A stretch of DNA of 64,000 nucleotides. Source: Adineta ricciae. Lineage: Eukaryota > Rotifera > Eurotatoria > Adinetida > Adinetidae. A program made the translations under genes and the position numbers. Where the stretch lies: positions 37,858-101,857 of the forward strand of contig CAJNOJ010000279.1 in assembly GCA_905250025.1 (NCBI GenBank), read 5' to 3'. The notes under the pieces were generated by a model, which ran no database searches, was not told where the DNA came from, and saw only the letters and a list, made by a program, of their open reading frames with translations. Numbering within the stretch: the stretch's first letter is position 1; each line of letters opens with the position of its first letter. Positions 45,013 through 55,802 of the stretch are shown here, piece by piece.

Positions 45013-46341
45013 TCAGTTGATCAACCGGGAAACGAGTGCCACTATGAGAACAATCGGAATTGAAATGAAATTATATTGTCGTACACCGTCACTTTTCTTT
45101 GTATTAGCGACTTGTACAACGTTTTCAGCGATGCGGCACATATTCTTGCCACGTGCAATACGAAAGAAGCCGTTCTCGCCCCAATTTTTACCTAAAAATC
45201 CAACAAGAATAATCAAAATACTTAAGTCTAAAATTATGATTTACCCCAGCTATGTTTACAAATCCAATACGGTTTATTCGCTTCAACTCCATATCCAACA
45301 ATTTGCACCTGAAAGTAAAGTCTTACGTCAATAAATGTTCAACATTTCTATATCATATTCTTACCACGTAATCTATAGGTCCTTCTGTACATGAAGGTAC
45401 ATCGTAAATTCCCGTGGTATACTCTTGAAAACCTTCTCCGACAACATTAAGTTCTGCCCACAGTGTAGACTCTTGAATCCACGCCTTCATGATATCTTCA
45501 TTTTTCCCCTCGAGTCTGTTGATTTTGTCAAACTGTCAATCGAAAAGAATCTTTTCTTGTTCATATCTTGGAAAAATAATGCAGATACTAACTGTGGCAA
45601 ATGGTTTACATATAGTCAGATTGCAAGAACCAAGTGAAGCTGGATAGTCACTATCAGGACAAATGCCATTCGTATTCTTTTGTATGCAGTCAAAAGCATC
45701 GGTCGGTTGTGGACAACAATCAAATATTTGTGAAATACTACCTTTGATCAGTTTACCAGTTTCAATGGCATAAAGTGTTTCGACCAGTTCTATCGAATGA
45801 GAGGAGAAATCATGTGGTGAATCTGCGTTTATTTCTATTTACCGGTGCTAACAACTGCAGTGACGTCAAGTCCAATTTTATCGGTGAAGACAGGTGAGAT
45901 TACACCTTTCACACGCCAATCGACAGTTTCAGGCAAGTCTTTTACATTAATTGACTTTTCACGTGAAATTGAACGAATTCCACGAGGAAGTTTTGTTCCA
46001 GATGCAAGTTCCTATAAAATACTCTTAGTATACCATCTGCTATTATTTACAACGAAGAAGTACTTCGATGCGTCGATCCATAAGATGGTTGATTCCCACT
46101 GTAAATGTGGCATCGGGATGATTTTGTTGAAAAGCACGCATTCGATTGACATTCTCAATGAATATCTGTTTGCGTTGATTTTCTTCAGCAATTGTCTTAT
46201 ACTGTTTATTATAATCTCGTTTGAATTTATCCCATTCGAATGATAAACCACCAAATACTGTACCGAGTAGAAGAAAGAAAACAAGAAACTAAAACAATAG
46301 ATTTACGTTTTCTATATTCATAAGAACAATCGTACCCTCAT
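45013..46341 (-). CDS. Cathepsin-like (papain family C1A) pseudo-protease, membrane-anchored
   Basis: Seven exons (46336-46341, 46064-46288, 45843-46011, 45593-45789, 45365-45532, 45245-45308, 45013-45191) are joined by introns of 47-60 nt; all phases agree, 335 aa. It has a signal peptide (FLVFFLLLGTVFGG), an I29 propeptide with ERFNIN-like spacing (EENQRKQIFIENVNRMRAF) and a C1A core (GYGVEANKPYWICKHSWG, NWGENGFFRIARGKNMCRIA). The catalytic positions are changed: the exon covering GSCWAFS reads LDVTAVVST and has no Cys, the HAV His is Tyr (IDYVVQIVGYG), and NSWG is HSWG. A hydrophobic tail (FISIPIVLIVALVSRL) could be a GPI signal or membrane anchor. It is likely a non-catalytic binding protein or decoy. 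Confidence 0.82.
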
Positions 46342-47348
46342 TGCTAAATTTTTAAATAATACGTATACAAGTGCAAAAAAATAAGATTTGTGTATTTATA
46401 CGCAACAAAACTAAATGCGCAGTAATGATAAAAATTCAGCATTGTCATCTTTGATAATTTTGTCGATTCATCTTTTCTCTTGTAATAGATAATGGTAACA
46501 CAATCTATACTCACTCATTGTGAATGTGCAATTCATTTTTTTAAATATTTGAAGTTCATCCGAAACATAATCTAAAATAAAAATTCAAACGATTGTAATT
46601 ATCGAGTTGTTTTTTTTTGTAACGATTTTCATTTAAATACTACGAGTATCAAACAATGTTTACCTGTTCTTTGTCGTACATCATTAATGTTAATGTATAA
46701 CCATCTTGGGAGTGACGGAGATAAAAATCGATTCGTTTTTTTTCTTTCGGATCTGATTCAATATATCATAGTCAACAATCGTTAGTGGAGAATGATTATA
46801 TCCATATCGGCGAATGGATATGGAGGGTTTATTGAGACTGCGCAACAGTACGATAATTTACCAATAAAATAATTTTCGTTTTAGTAACGATTGAAGTTAA
46901 GGAAATCGTATTACCGAAATATTTTGTTGACGAATAGATAACATTATAGAATGTTCTCTCAGATATGTCCGTGCACAGAATGTCTTTTATTTTTGCGTTC
47001 CGTACTTTATTGCCTGTGTTGGACAATAAGCTTGGATGAAGAGTACTTTACATCAAATATCTGAATAAACTTCAAAAGCGACAAGTTTTACTTGAAGTGA
47101 AAATGGTTCCCACTAATTGTCAGTTTTCTATGTTTAGTCGTCAATGAGAAGGAGAATGATGCGTTAAAATTTAATGATGGCTTCAAAAATTGAGCTAATT
47201 GCTTTAATTATTTCTCTCTCGCAGTTTAGATATGAATTGACATGCGATGGATATAAGTGGCTTTGTTAGTGGATAGAAAAACCCATAGAAATTTACGGAG
47301 AAGATCATTTTTTGCATTTTTCTAATCAACGATTGAGAAAGGAGTGAC
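46342..47348. other. Divergent intergenic region
   Basis: No gene. A small inverted word pair (ATCCATATCGGCGAATGGAT, ~46800-46819) is present. Promoters of the cathepsin-like gene and the receptor should lie here. Confidence 0.5.
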
Positions 47349-48409
47349 ATGTCATCTGATATTCAGTTGATTTCTTCCCTTAATTATGCGACAATGCAAA
47401 TCAATCGTCACGGAGCAGCACTGCTACTCTTATTCGGAACGATTGGTAATCTGCTTAATATTCTTGTGTTAAAAGAACATTCGTTTCAAAAGAAACCATG
47501 TGCAGTCTATCTTTCATGGTCGTCGATAACGAGTTTAATATTCATTTGGTCGGGGTTTTTAACTCGAGTTTTGCAAGGGTTAGTTGATGAAGACAATTAG
47601 AAAAGTATGATTCTTTTTTTCTTGTGTTTTTAGTTATAGTGTCAATTGGCCGAATGAAAATCAGGTCGCTTGTAAAGTTCGTCAATTTATTCTGAATGTT
47701 ACATGGGCAATGGGTGCATGGTGTCTTGTTGGAGCGAATATCGATCGATATTTCTGTAGTCATTCTTCGATCACGGTTCGTCAATTAAGTACTAATCGAA
47801 TGGCAAAACGAGTTATCCTTGGAATGTTCATTTTCTTTTGTCTATTGTTTGTGGAAGTGATTTACTGTTTTGAAGGAAGTATTCCGAATGTTCCCGTACT
47901 TTGTTACGGTCGAAATATTCCATGTCGGATGTTTAATGATTGGGCAGCGTTGCTATTTGATATTATTTTACCTAGTATCTGTTTGGCGACTTTCGGTTTG
48001 ATGACGATCCGAAATATTCGAATGAGAGTTGTTCAACCGGTGAGAAAACCAACAACAAATAGCGGGAGTCGATTGTTGACCAGGTTTAACGATCGAAATC
48101 TGACCCGAATGTTACTTATCCAAGTGAGCGATCTCTTTCAGGTTTGACTTTGCGTGCACAATGGTTTTTATTTAGGTTTTCGTTGTGCTGGCTTTGGATT
48201 TACCATTTGGAACTTACCGTGCTTACGCCAGTTTGACATCAAACATTCTAAAAAGTTCGTATCGTGTAGCTGTGGAAAATCTGATTTATTCACAAATTGT
48301 ACTTCTTATCTGTGTTACTCATTCAACTTCATTCTATTTATACACACTCACTGGCTCTGTTTATCGTCTTGCACTAAAACGTATCATCCGTCGTTTTCTT
48401 CTATTTTGA
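47349..48409 (+). CDS. Rhodopsin-like GPCR
   Basis: Exons 47349-47578, 47634-48123 and 48176-48409 flank introns of 55 and 52 nt; 317 aa. Seven helices are seen: LLLLFGTIGNLLNILVL (GN of helix 1), helix 3 WAMGAWCLVGANIDRYFCS (NIDRY in the DRY position), helix 5 ALLFDIILPSICLATFGL, helix 6 MLLIQVFVVLALDLPFG and helix 7. Conserved Cys residues sit before helix 3 and in loop 2 (VLCYGRNIPC). Its last bases overlap the 3' end of the convergent decapping-like gene by 9 bp. Ligand unknown. Confidence 0.85.
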
Positions 48410-50971
48410 GTGAAAACCCAGTTTTGTAAGCATCGCTTGTGTAATAAATGTCAAATGCTGCTCATCTTGATGAGCCACTTTGTAAAGATATAGGACATAT
48501 TTTCCAAGATTCGGATCGTAATGACGAGAAAGTAGATGGAGTTCATCTTGGTTAACATTGTTTCGAAGAAAATGCAATACTTGATGGAGATGTGTAAAAA
48601 GTTTGCTTTTGACTTCATCTTCAATGATATTCGGAGTAGGGTATTCACGAATATTTTTGAGTCGTGGTGGTTCTTCGTTTGTACAGATACCCACGATCAC
48701 TGACTGCGTGGCACCTAAACAAAATTTTATTTTCGAAATATGCCTTCCAGCCCACGAACTTACCAAGAAATGCTTGTAACCAAAAATCTGTTGAATTGCT
48801 GATATTCTTTCCGCTCGATCGACATTTCAGTTCGATGGCTCGATGCGTTGGTCTATGGACTGCATCGGCTTGTGCTGTGATCAGTGTCGCAAAATCGCCA
48901 ATTTGTCCCTCGATCAATTGTTTAAAATTGAGCTGTTGATCGTATTGTCGTGAACACATTCGTTCAAATCGAAATCCATTGGCATTGAGATCCATACTTC
49001 GTTTATCGTGACGTCTGAGAAATAATGTTGTACCGATTTTCGTCACACCCATCACATATTTTGCCCTATTCAGGGCGATTTTCGTCAAGGAATTCCTTTC
49101 GCTTATTACGTCATATTTATGAATATCGATTTTATGACGTTGCGCAGCGATTAGGATTGGAAGAATCGAAGTCTTTTTCGGTTGACGAATAAATGCTTTC
49201 CGTATTCGATTTGGAAAGGTTGAATTCACCCGTGGCTGATCGTAATATGGAATTTCAAGTCTATGCGGAATGCATTGATCATACTGACCAATATTCATAT
49301 GATCAGTAGGAACACGCTGTGTAATATTGAATGAGACGAGAAGTTCAGGTTTGTAATTGTTATAATCAACTACAGCTAAATTGTTATCGATTTCAAATTC
49401 AATACACTGAGAAGCACGACTGAAAATATCATCGCTAATCGGTAGACATCTTTTCGGCTTAGCTAGGGAAAAACGGTACGGTGTGTTTATAGTTTGGTTC
49501 GCAGCAACGTCTTCCAGAGGTTTTTGTTGAACGTCGTTGTTGAAATTCATCAAATGTTGAAATTGATTAGTCAAATCAAACATTCGAGATTCAACATATT
49601 CTACGAACGGTTGGATGAGATCGCATTGCAGGCTTTGATTATGTTTAAGTAGATCATCGATTGAGATCCATTGACATGTCTAAAGGAGTCAAACATTTAG
49701 CGATAAGGCTATTGTGAAGTAAACTCACTTGATTTTGACGTCTATCACGTAATTCAAATTTAAGTATGGGATCATCAAATAGACTGATAAATAATCCGAC
49801 TTGTTCGATAGAGTCATTTTGTACATTGTTGCGGTTCAATCGTTTTTCGATATATTTATGAGAATCCGTGTGTTGATTGTCGTGGAGATCATAAAAATGA
49901 AATATTTCATCGGTAAATTGATGTTTCGCGCAAATTTGTGTGTTGAACACGCGAAAAACTGTTTCAATAATTGTTTCTAATTGAAAATTATTATTAATTC
50001 TCCTGTGACCAATGGGAGGGTTCCAAATACCCTGATGATTTTGGATCATCAATATCTAAACACATTTTTCGTACGAAATAAAATCTAATAACTGGAGCTT
50101 ACCTGTCTTTCTGAATTGAATAATAAGATGCCATATTGAAATCTTTTCAGGACTGGTGTTTCTAAATAGTTTAATACTTGCTTTTCATCTGTTTTATGAA
50201 AATTTACTGAAAGATGAACTATGAAGAACGAATATTCATCGTACCTCGTTTGAAATGTTCTCCAATGACTTGCCGAGGAAAAGAACTAAGCATTTGCGAT
50301 GTCGTTGCGGTCCCATCTGTATCCTTCAGTTGAAGGAGACGATCTTCTTCATCTTGGATTTCTTTTAAAATTTCCATCACTTCAGTTTTAGACTTATTTT
50401 CGGAAAAGAGCCTGCAAAAGAAAGATGAATGAATTTTTAATTGATTTTGATAAATATGCTATTTACCTGTAGATTCGCTTCGGTACTCGACGGCTATTAA
50501 GATGTTTCTCATCAACATGTACGCTAAAGAATGACCGAAGAATAAGGTTTCCTACAGAATTGTGATCTTACGAATTTGACTGTTCAGGCAAACTTTTTGG
50601 AACAACAGGTGATTTCGTTTTGACGATAGGACGCCGATTACTGTTTGATGTGATTTGTTCTGATGCATAAGAATCATCGAAAAGATATTCTTCTTCTTCT
50701 TCTTCTTCTTCTTCTTTGTTGCCATAGTCACCGTAGTCTATGGGAGACCAATCTACCGGAGTCTTCCGATCGTTTTTAAACTCTAGAAGAATTACATTTA
50801 TGTTGATTTGTTTGTTATCAAATATAACCTGTGTCTTTCCATTCCGATGATTCCCTGCGTTGTTCTCTGCTTCGTCTTCTTCTCTCAGTGTTTCCTGTAA
50901 ATATCAATGTTCGAATCACCATAACTAAATCCTATGGATAAATATCTGAGCTCACCACGTCGGTTGGGCAT
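48401..50971 (-). CDS. Fusion of DCP2/Nudix-like and DXO/RAI1-like decapping domains
   Basis: Nine exons (50956-50971, 50829-50894, 50572-50782, 50467-50523, 50245-50411, 50103-50206, 49729-50055, 48764-49679, 48401-48714) joined by introns of 38-61 nt; all phases agree, 725 aa. The N-terminus is Arg-rich with an eight-Glu run. Residues ~197-345 resemble the DCP2 Nudix fold (FQYGILLFNSERQILMIQNH, WNPPIGHRR, CQWISIDDLLKH), but the Nudix-box glutamates are absent. Residues ~410-720 match DXO/RAI1: GFRFE, AQADA (canonical GEVDC, Glu replaced by Gln), AIELK and WLQAFLG. DXO enzymes remove faulty or NAD caps and degrade the RNA 5'-3'. The Gln change may weaken catalysis. Both halves relate to RNA 5'-end processing. 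Confidence 0.82.
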
Positions 50972-51455
50972 TCTTGTTTGAATACTTCAATTTATCTACA
51001 AATAACTGCGCTAAATTTTGTATTATGACTCGTCATGAAGTAAATAAATGTATGCATTTCTCGGTATTTACTACAATCCGTACTTCTTCTTGTCTTCGGG
51101 TTTTGTTTTCTATTTTCCAACGCGACTTATAAACAAGTTTTTCCCAGTCGTTTCTAGATTTTCCCCAGTCGTTTTTAGATGTTAAGGTAGAATGTGATGA
51201 GAAAATTCTTTTTTTTACCACTCTTCGCAGCTCGTTACTGTCGATGATGGTGTGTATATTTCTTTGTCAGGTGTCTATGTTTTTCATTCCTCCGCTCTCC
51301 CATATACACACATACGATAGGTATGTCGTTGTTTTTCTCGTTTTGTTGTCGTCGCGGATAAACAAATTGCAGCTAAAATCTCTATTTCGTTGATATGATG
51401 ATAGAGACAAATGAAATGATAGAATTACATATGTTCTATACGCTCTTGTAATAAG
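50972..51455. other. Intergenic, no gene recognised
   Basis: Promoter side of the decapping-like gene and 3' side of the RING gene. A 61-codon minus open frame at 51033 lacks support. Confidence 0.5.
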
Positions 51456-52209
51456 TCAAAAATAAAATCTAAAATGTTCGGTAAATGCATCCAGCGTTGT
51501 TTGATTAAAATGCCCATCGATATCATTAGCAAATTGTCTTGCAAGACGAAGATTTTTATCGCCAACATGAACGATATAACATTTGTTGATGATATTTTTA
51601 TCGATCATATTCTTGTCAGCCCGAATTTTATTACCCCTGGTAAGTATACAAAGTTTACACGTATTCACATTAGCATCTTGTTTCATTTGTTGTAACATAT
51701 TTATCGCATCGCGCAGAGTATCTTTCATATCTGTTCTAACGATCATAGGCATTTCCAGGATACTTCGTTGATTTCCTCCTTGTACAGGAAACAATCCGTT
51801 CGCCGTTTGAATGATCACTTGTGTTCCTTCTGACGAATTGATGCTATAAGAAAAAACCTATTTCGAATGAATTATATAGCCAACATAAAAACAATTACCT
51901 CTCAGGAATAATGCGGTCAAGAAAGGAACGTACTAATTGTTGTTCTTCCATAGTTGCAATATCAATCAAGTAGATTTCGGTTATTGATTTTGAGTGCATT
52001 ATTGTGCGTACACTTTGATTCAAAACCAATGGAATATTGATGTCTAGTAAAGTGCGACATAACGGACAGGCAAATTCATTGCTTGCCGAGGTTCTTTTAT
52101 GATAATTGATGTATTGTTGAATGCAAATTTCGTCAAAAGTATGACCACAGGGAATAATAACAAGCTTATGAAACACACTATGACAAAGAGAACATTCCAA
52201 ACTACTCAT
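51456..52209 (-). CDS. RING/U-box plus degenerate vWA-like protein
   Basis: Exons 51899-52209 and 51456-51843, 55-nt intron, 232 aa from ATG 52209. The N-terminal zinc-type module is CSLC..PCGHTFDEICI..CPLC; one usual ligand is Asp (FD instead of FC), as in the partner gene. The remainder aligns by eye with the vWA domain of the divergent neighbour (IYLIDIATM for YLIDTSTSM; LCILTRG for LYILTDG; YIVHVGDKNLRLARQFAND for MIHVGKTNADETRQISGQ). The metal-site residues DxSxS and TDG are lost. A probable ubiquitin ligase-related protein whose vWA can no longer bind metal; it may pair with its neighbour. Confidence 0.75.
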
Positions 52210-52283
52210 TCTTGTTGTGACCTGACAAAAACGTTTTTCATGATTTTCGTTATCTACAAGCTCCTCTAGCAATATGATAACAG
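52210..52283. promoter_or_regulatory. 74-bp bidirectional promoter region
   Basis: Only 74 bases separate the start codons of two divergent, related RING-vWA genes, so their control elements must be shared or lie in the coding ends. No TATA-like element is convincing. Confidence 0.55.
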
Positions 52284-53404
52284 ATGAAAGAATTTAAAAA
52301 TACTACGCACTGTTCTCTTGTAACGTGTGCTCTATGCAAGAAAATATTCACTAAACCTGTTACCCATAATTTATGCGGCCATTCGTTCGATCTTGAATGC
52401 ATTAGGAAAGAAAACACATGTCCTGCGCCTCATTGTGGCAAGGAAATAAAGGCAGTAGATTTTTCCATGAATTATACACTCGTAGGCATTGTCAACGATT
52501 ATAGTGAAACAGTAACCGATTCGTATCATCTTTATCTGATTGATACAAGCACATCGATGCAATCATCTGATCATTGGCTTTTTGGATGGTTTGGTAGAAG
52601 TCGATTTGAACAAGCGAAAGATTATATGATGAAAATTTTTGAAGAAGAAATGTTTGTTATCTTGTTGGGGAAAAAGATAAACAGATAAACTTTTGAAATT
52701 TTAGGAAATTGACAAAACATAAAGTGTGTTTAGCAACCTTTGATACCAACGTGATATTCAGAGTTCCATTCAAGACGGTGGATAGTGAACATGCCGCAAG
52801 ATTAGGGTTACTCGAACCAGTCGGAAAGGAAACGGCGCTTTTCGATGCTATAAAAGAATGCTTGGATCATTTCGAACATTTAAATCAAATCTATGACAAT
52901 CCTCCACGATTCCTGTACATCCTCACAGACGGTAAACGCAATGCGGGATGTAAAACTGCTGATGGTGTTGATGCTCAATCACTGAATATTCACACTAACA
53001 GGTTAAATATAGCTGGAATGATGATTCATGTTGGAAAAACAAATGCCGATGAAACAAGACAAATATCTGGTCAACTAGGATATCAATATGTGCAATTAAA
53101 CGAAGATAATATCGGTCCAACTGCAAATTCTATCATGATGTCTGTAAAAATGAAAATAAAGGCTGCTGCGACAGCCTCATCTGGATTTTCAATAGCTGCA
53201 GCTGTTGAGAAGACTTTGGCCATATGGCGAGAGACAGAGAAAAGTATTTGCACAATACCAGATCCGTGTGGTCAGGAAGGTCACTCGGATTTACCTCGAT
53301 TTCAACAACAGTCGCAACCAGAATTACGTCCACAAAGCACCATGCCGACAGCTACGTACACAGCTCCCCATCACCAGCTTGGTTTTGTGCAAGAATTAGA
53401 ATGA
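52284..53404 (+). CDS. RING/U-box-vWA protein with intact MIDAS
   Basis: Exons 52284-52651 and 52705-53404, with a 53-nt intron (GTTTGT..TTAG), 355 aa. N-terminal zinc module CALCKKIF..LCGHSFDLECI..CPAPHC (residues ~15-53). Residues ~75-280 form a von Willebrand A domain with metal-site motifs YLIDTSTSM (DxSxS), a conserved Thr region (GKETALFDAI) and LTDGK. A Pro/Gln-rich tail follows. RING plus vWA resembles copine-like E3 ligases (RGLG) but in reversed domain order. Expected role: recognition of a partner through the metal site and ubiquitin transfer. Paralogous to the divergent gene at 51456-52209. Confidence 0.82.
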
Positions 53405-53865
53405 TGGAGTCAATTCAATGACAAGACTTTTAATCTGCCTGTTGTCCGTGACTTTTTTCATATTTTATAATCAAAAAGAAAAAAAAGCTCTGGCTGTTCA
53501 TTATTTAGATTTCTTTTAACTTTCCGATACTTCTTCTTGATTATCGTCGAGTACTCAGTCAAGAGGATATTTTTGATACATGTCAGATTATTTTTTCGGG
53601 ATTCATACTCGTATCGAACGCGAATATGACTCTTCTTCCTAATAGCCAATGGTTGTTTCTCTGCCGTTATTATGAAAGACAAATGTGTCTATATGTGAAG
53701 ATTTCAGTTACTCTATCATTTAAATTTGAACAAAACAAACTATTCAAACTTAATTTGACCGTATAGAACATGTTCCTTCTCGATTTATTTCAAGTGATAT
53801 AGTAACACAAATATTAAATTTAGGTTAGAATTGTTTTATTTTGAAACGAATAGAAGAGTCAGATA
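53405..53865. other. Convergent intergenic region
   Basis: 3' flanks of the RING-vWA and LRR genes. A 74-codon minus frame at 53458 is not convincing. Confidence 0.5.
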
Positions 53866-55763
53866 TCAATCTGATTCATAACAAAGCCATTCATCTTCAT
53901 CAAAAGGATGTCGACGTTCTATTGTGAAACACCATCTTTGGTCTTCTGACGTCAACTGACTTCGTAGTTTATTCGAGATGCTGTTATTGCCAACCTTCAA
54001 CACTTCGAGCGTCTAAATACAACAAATCACTTTTGAAACAGCTGAATAAAATTGAAGCTCTTTACTCGGTTGGTTCTCAAAGCAGAAGCCAGATGTTGCG
54101 CACCAATATCGTGAATGTGGTTTGATTTTATGTCAAGTGTAAGGAGTGTCTGAATAAAAAGTTGAATATTAACAAAAATCAATCATATTAATACAATAAA
54201 TCACTCGATTGTTTCTTAAGGCATTGGCAAGATGTTTCGCTCCAACATGTCCAATTTTGGTTTCATCAAGAGTCAATGTTGTTAGCGTCTGATAAAAGAT
54301 AGAAAATAATGATTAAAAATACTTAAAGGTATTACCGTATTACTGTACAAGGCATTAGCTAAGTACTGTATTCCAGTATCCTTCATTTCGTTGTAAGTGA
54401 GGTCTAACTCTTTCAGTGTCTAAGAAAAGATTATAAATCAACTTAATGGAAAGACTGTAATATTTTACTTTATTGTTTCTCAACAAATCAGAAAGGTATC
54501 TTGCTTCATTTTGTCCCAAACTGTTACCTCGCAGATTCAATGCGGTCAACGTCTGTTTGAGAAACAAAGTCTCGTTTAAAATGTATAATATCAATGCACG
54601 CATACTTGATGATGTTGTAATTCGCTAACCAGATATTGTAGCTCTTCACTTTGTATTTGATGTCCACCTAAGTCTATCGTAGTGATGTTCTAAGAATAAC
54701 GAAAAAGATTAGAAACTGACTTTAGCAATTGCTCTCACCTCACCTTATTTCTTGCTTTCACAACTTCTTGTAGAACTGCACAGTATCCTCTGGGATTCAT
54801 ATTTAACTTTAATTCTTGTAATGTCTGTAGAAAATCAGGTGTTCATTTCAGTGAAAACAACAAGCAAGTCAAATGGTACTACTTTATTGGTTTTCAGAGC
54901 TTCAGCTAGGTATCGTGCTCCAATATCACTGACTCGACGGTCATCATTGAAATCGTAACTGTTGACAATTAACTTGATGAGCGTCTGCAGATTAAAAGTC
55001 GAACAATAGGCAAAATCGAAGAGAATCCATTACTTTGCTGTTTTTCAAGACATCAGCCAGATATTTCACTCCGTTATCTCCAAATTGATTCCCTGAAACA
55101 TCAATTGAGGTAATTGTCTATTGAGAAAGACCCTTCTTATCATCAGATATATTAATTCGAAAGAAGTTGTTTACGGTATTATTTTGCAACACATTGCATA
55201 AATTTCGCATTGCAGTATCACCAAGTTTATTAGACGAAAGATTCAATTCGAACACCGTCTATCATACAACGAATACACGTGAGAATTAACCAAAGAAATA
55301 GATGATTTATCTCACTTGGTTGTGAAGTAAAGCTTCACTTACAAACTTAATACTTTCATCATCAATACTGCCATATTGGACGCTAATTGTCGTGATCGCC
55401 TGATTATTCCGTATTTGAATTGCCGCACTCACTGCCATACCAAAGCTACCAGGATTCTTAGCGAGTTTTAGTTCCCTGAGTGTCTATATAAAAGAAGAAA
55501 CCCTGATTAAATATAAAGGATCTTATGGTAAGCTGACTTGATTATCTCTGAGGACGTTGTGTAAATATTCCAAACCAGTATTCTGCATTAGATTACTTTC
55601 AAGATTCAGCGTGATCAATGTCTGTGAAAGAAAGATGCAATGCTGGGTGCATTTATAGAAAGTATGATGAATCTGTTACTTGGTTATTTCGTAGCGCATC
55701 GGCTAAATACTGTGCGCCGGTATCACCAATTTGATTTGAAGAAAGATCCAGCTTTGTTAAGCA
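53866..55763 (-). CDS. Leucine-rich-repeat protein (ribonuclease-inhibitor/NLR type), 5' partial
   Basis: Exons (minus order): 55680-55763, 55538-55621, 55316-55483, 55175-55258, 55034-55117, 54883-54984, 54744-54824, 54606-54689, 54469-54552, 54336-54419, 54205-54288, 54066-54149, 53866-54012. Almost every exon is 84 bp, phase 0, and encodes exactly one 28-residue RI-type repeat (pattern LTKLDLSSNQIGDTGAQYLA..LRNNQ); 55316-55483 holds two. About 13 repeats and a C-terminal cap (WCFTIERRHPFDEDEWLCYE) are visible. Such horseshoes sense ligands in NLR-like immune receptors or bind proteins. The 5' end is missing at the N at 55802, so a NACHT or other effector domain cannot be excluded. Confidence 0.85.
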
Positions 55764-55801
55764 CTTTATAAATTAGAATAAAGATGAAAATGAGAGTGTC
55801 G

Positions 55802-55802
55802 N
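55802..55802. other. Single-N assembly gap
   Basis: Joins the truncated LRR gene to a GPCR that is cut in its last helix. Confidence 0.75.

Noticed and set aside
45823-45842. A 20-nt ultra-short intron as the primary splice model
   Set aside because: A 53-nt alternative with a pyrimidine-rich acceptor keeps the frame and fits the local intron size; kept only as a low-interest check.
46012-46284. 90-residue minus-strand frame over the cathepsin-like exon 2
   Set aside because: It is the wrong frame of a real exon; the correct frame gives a signal peptide and I29 propeptide.
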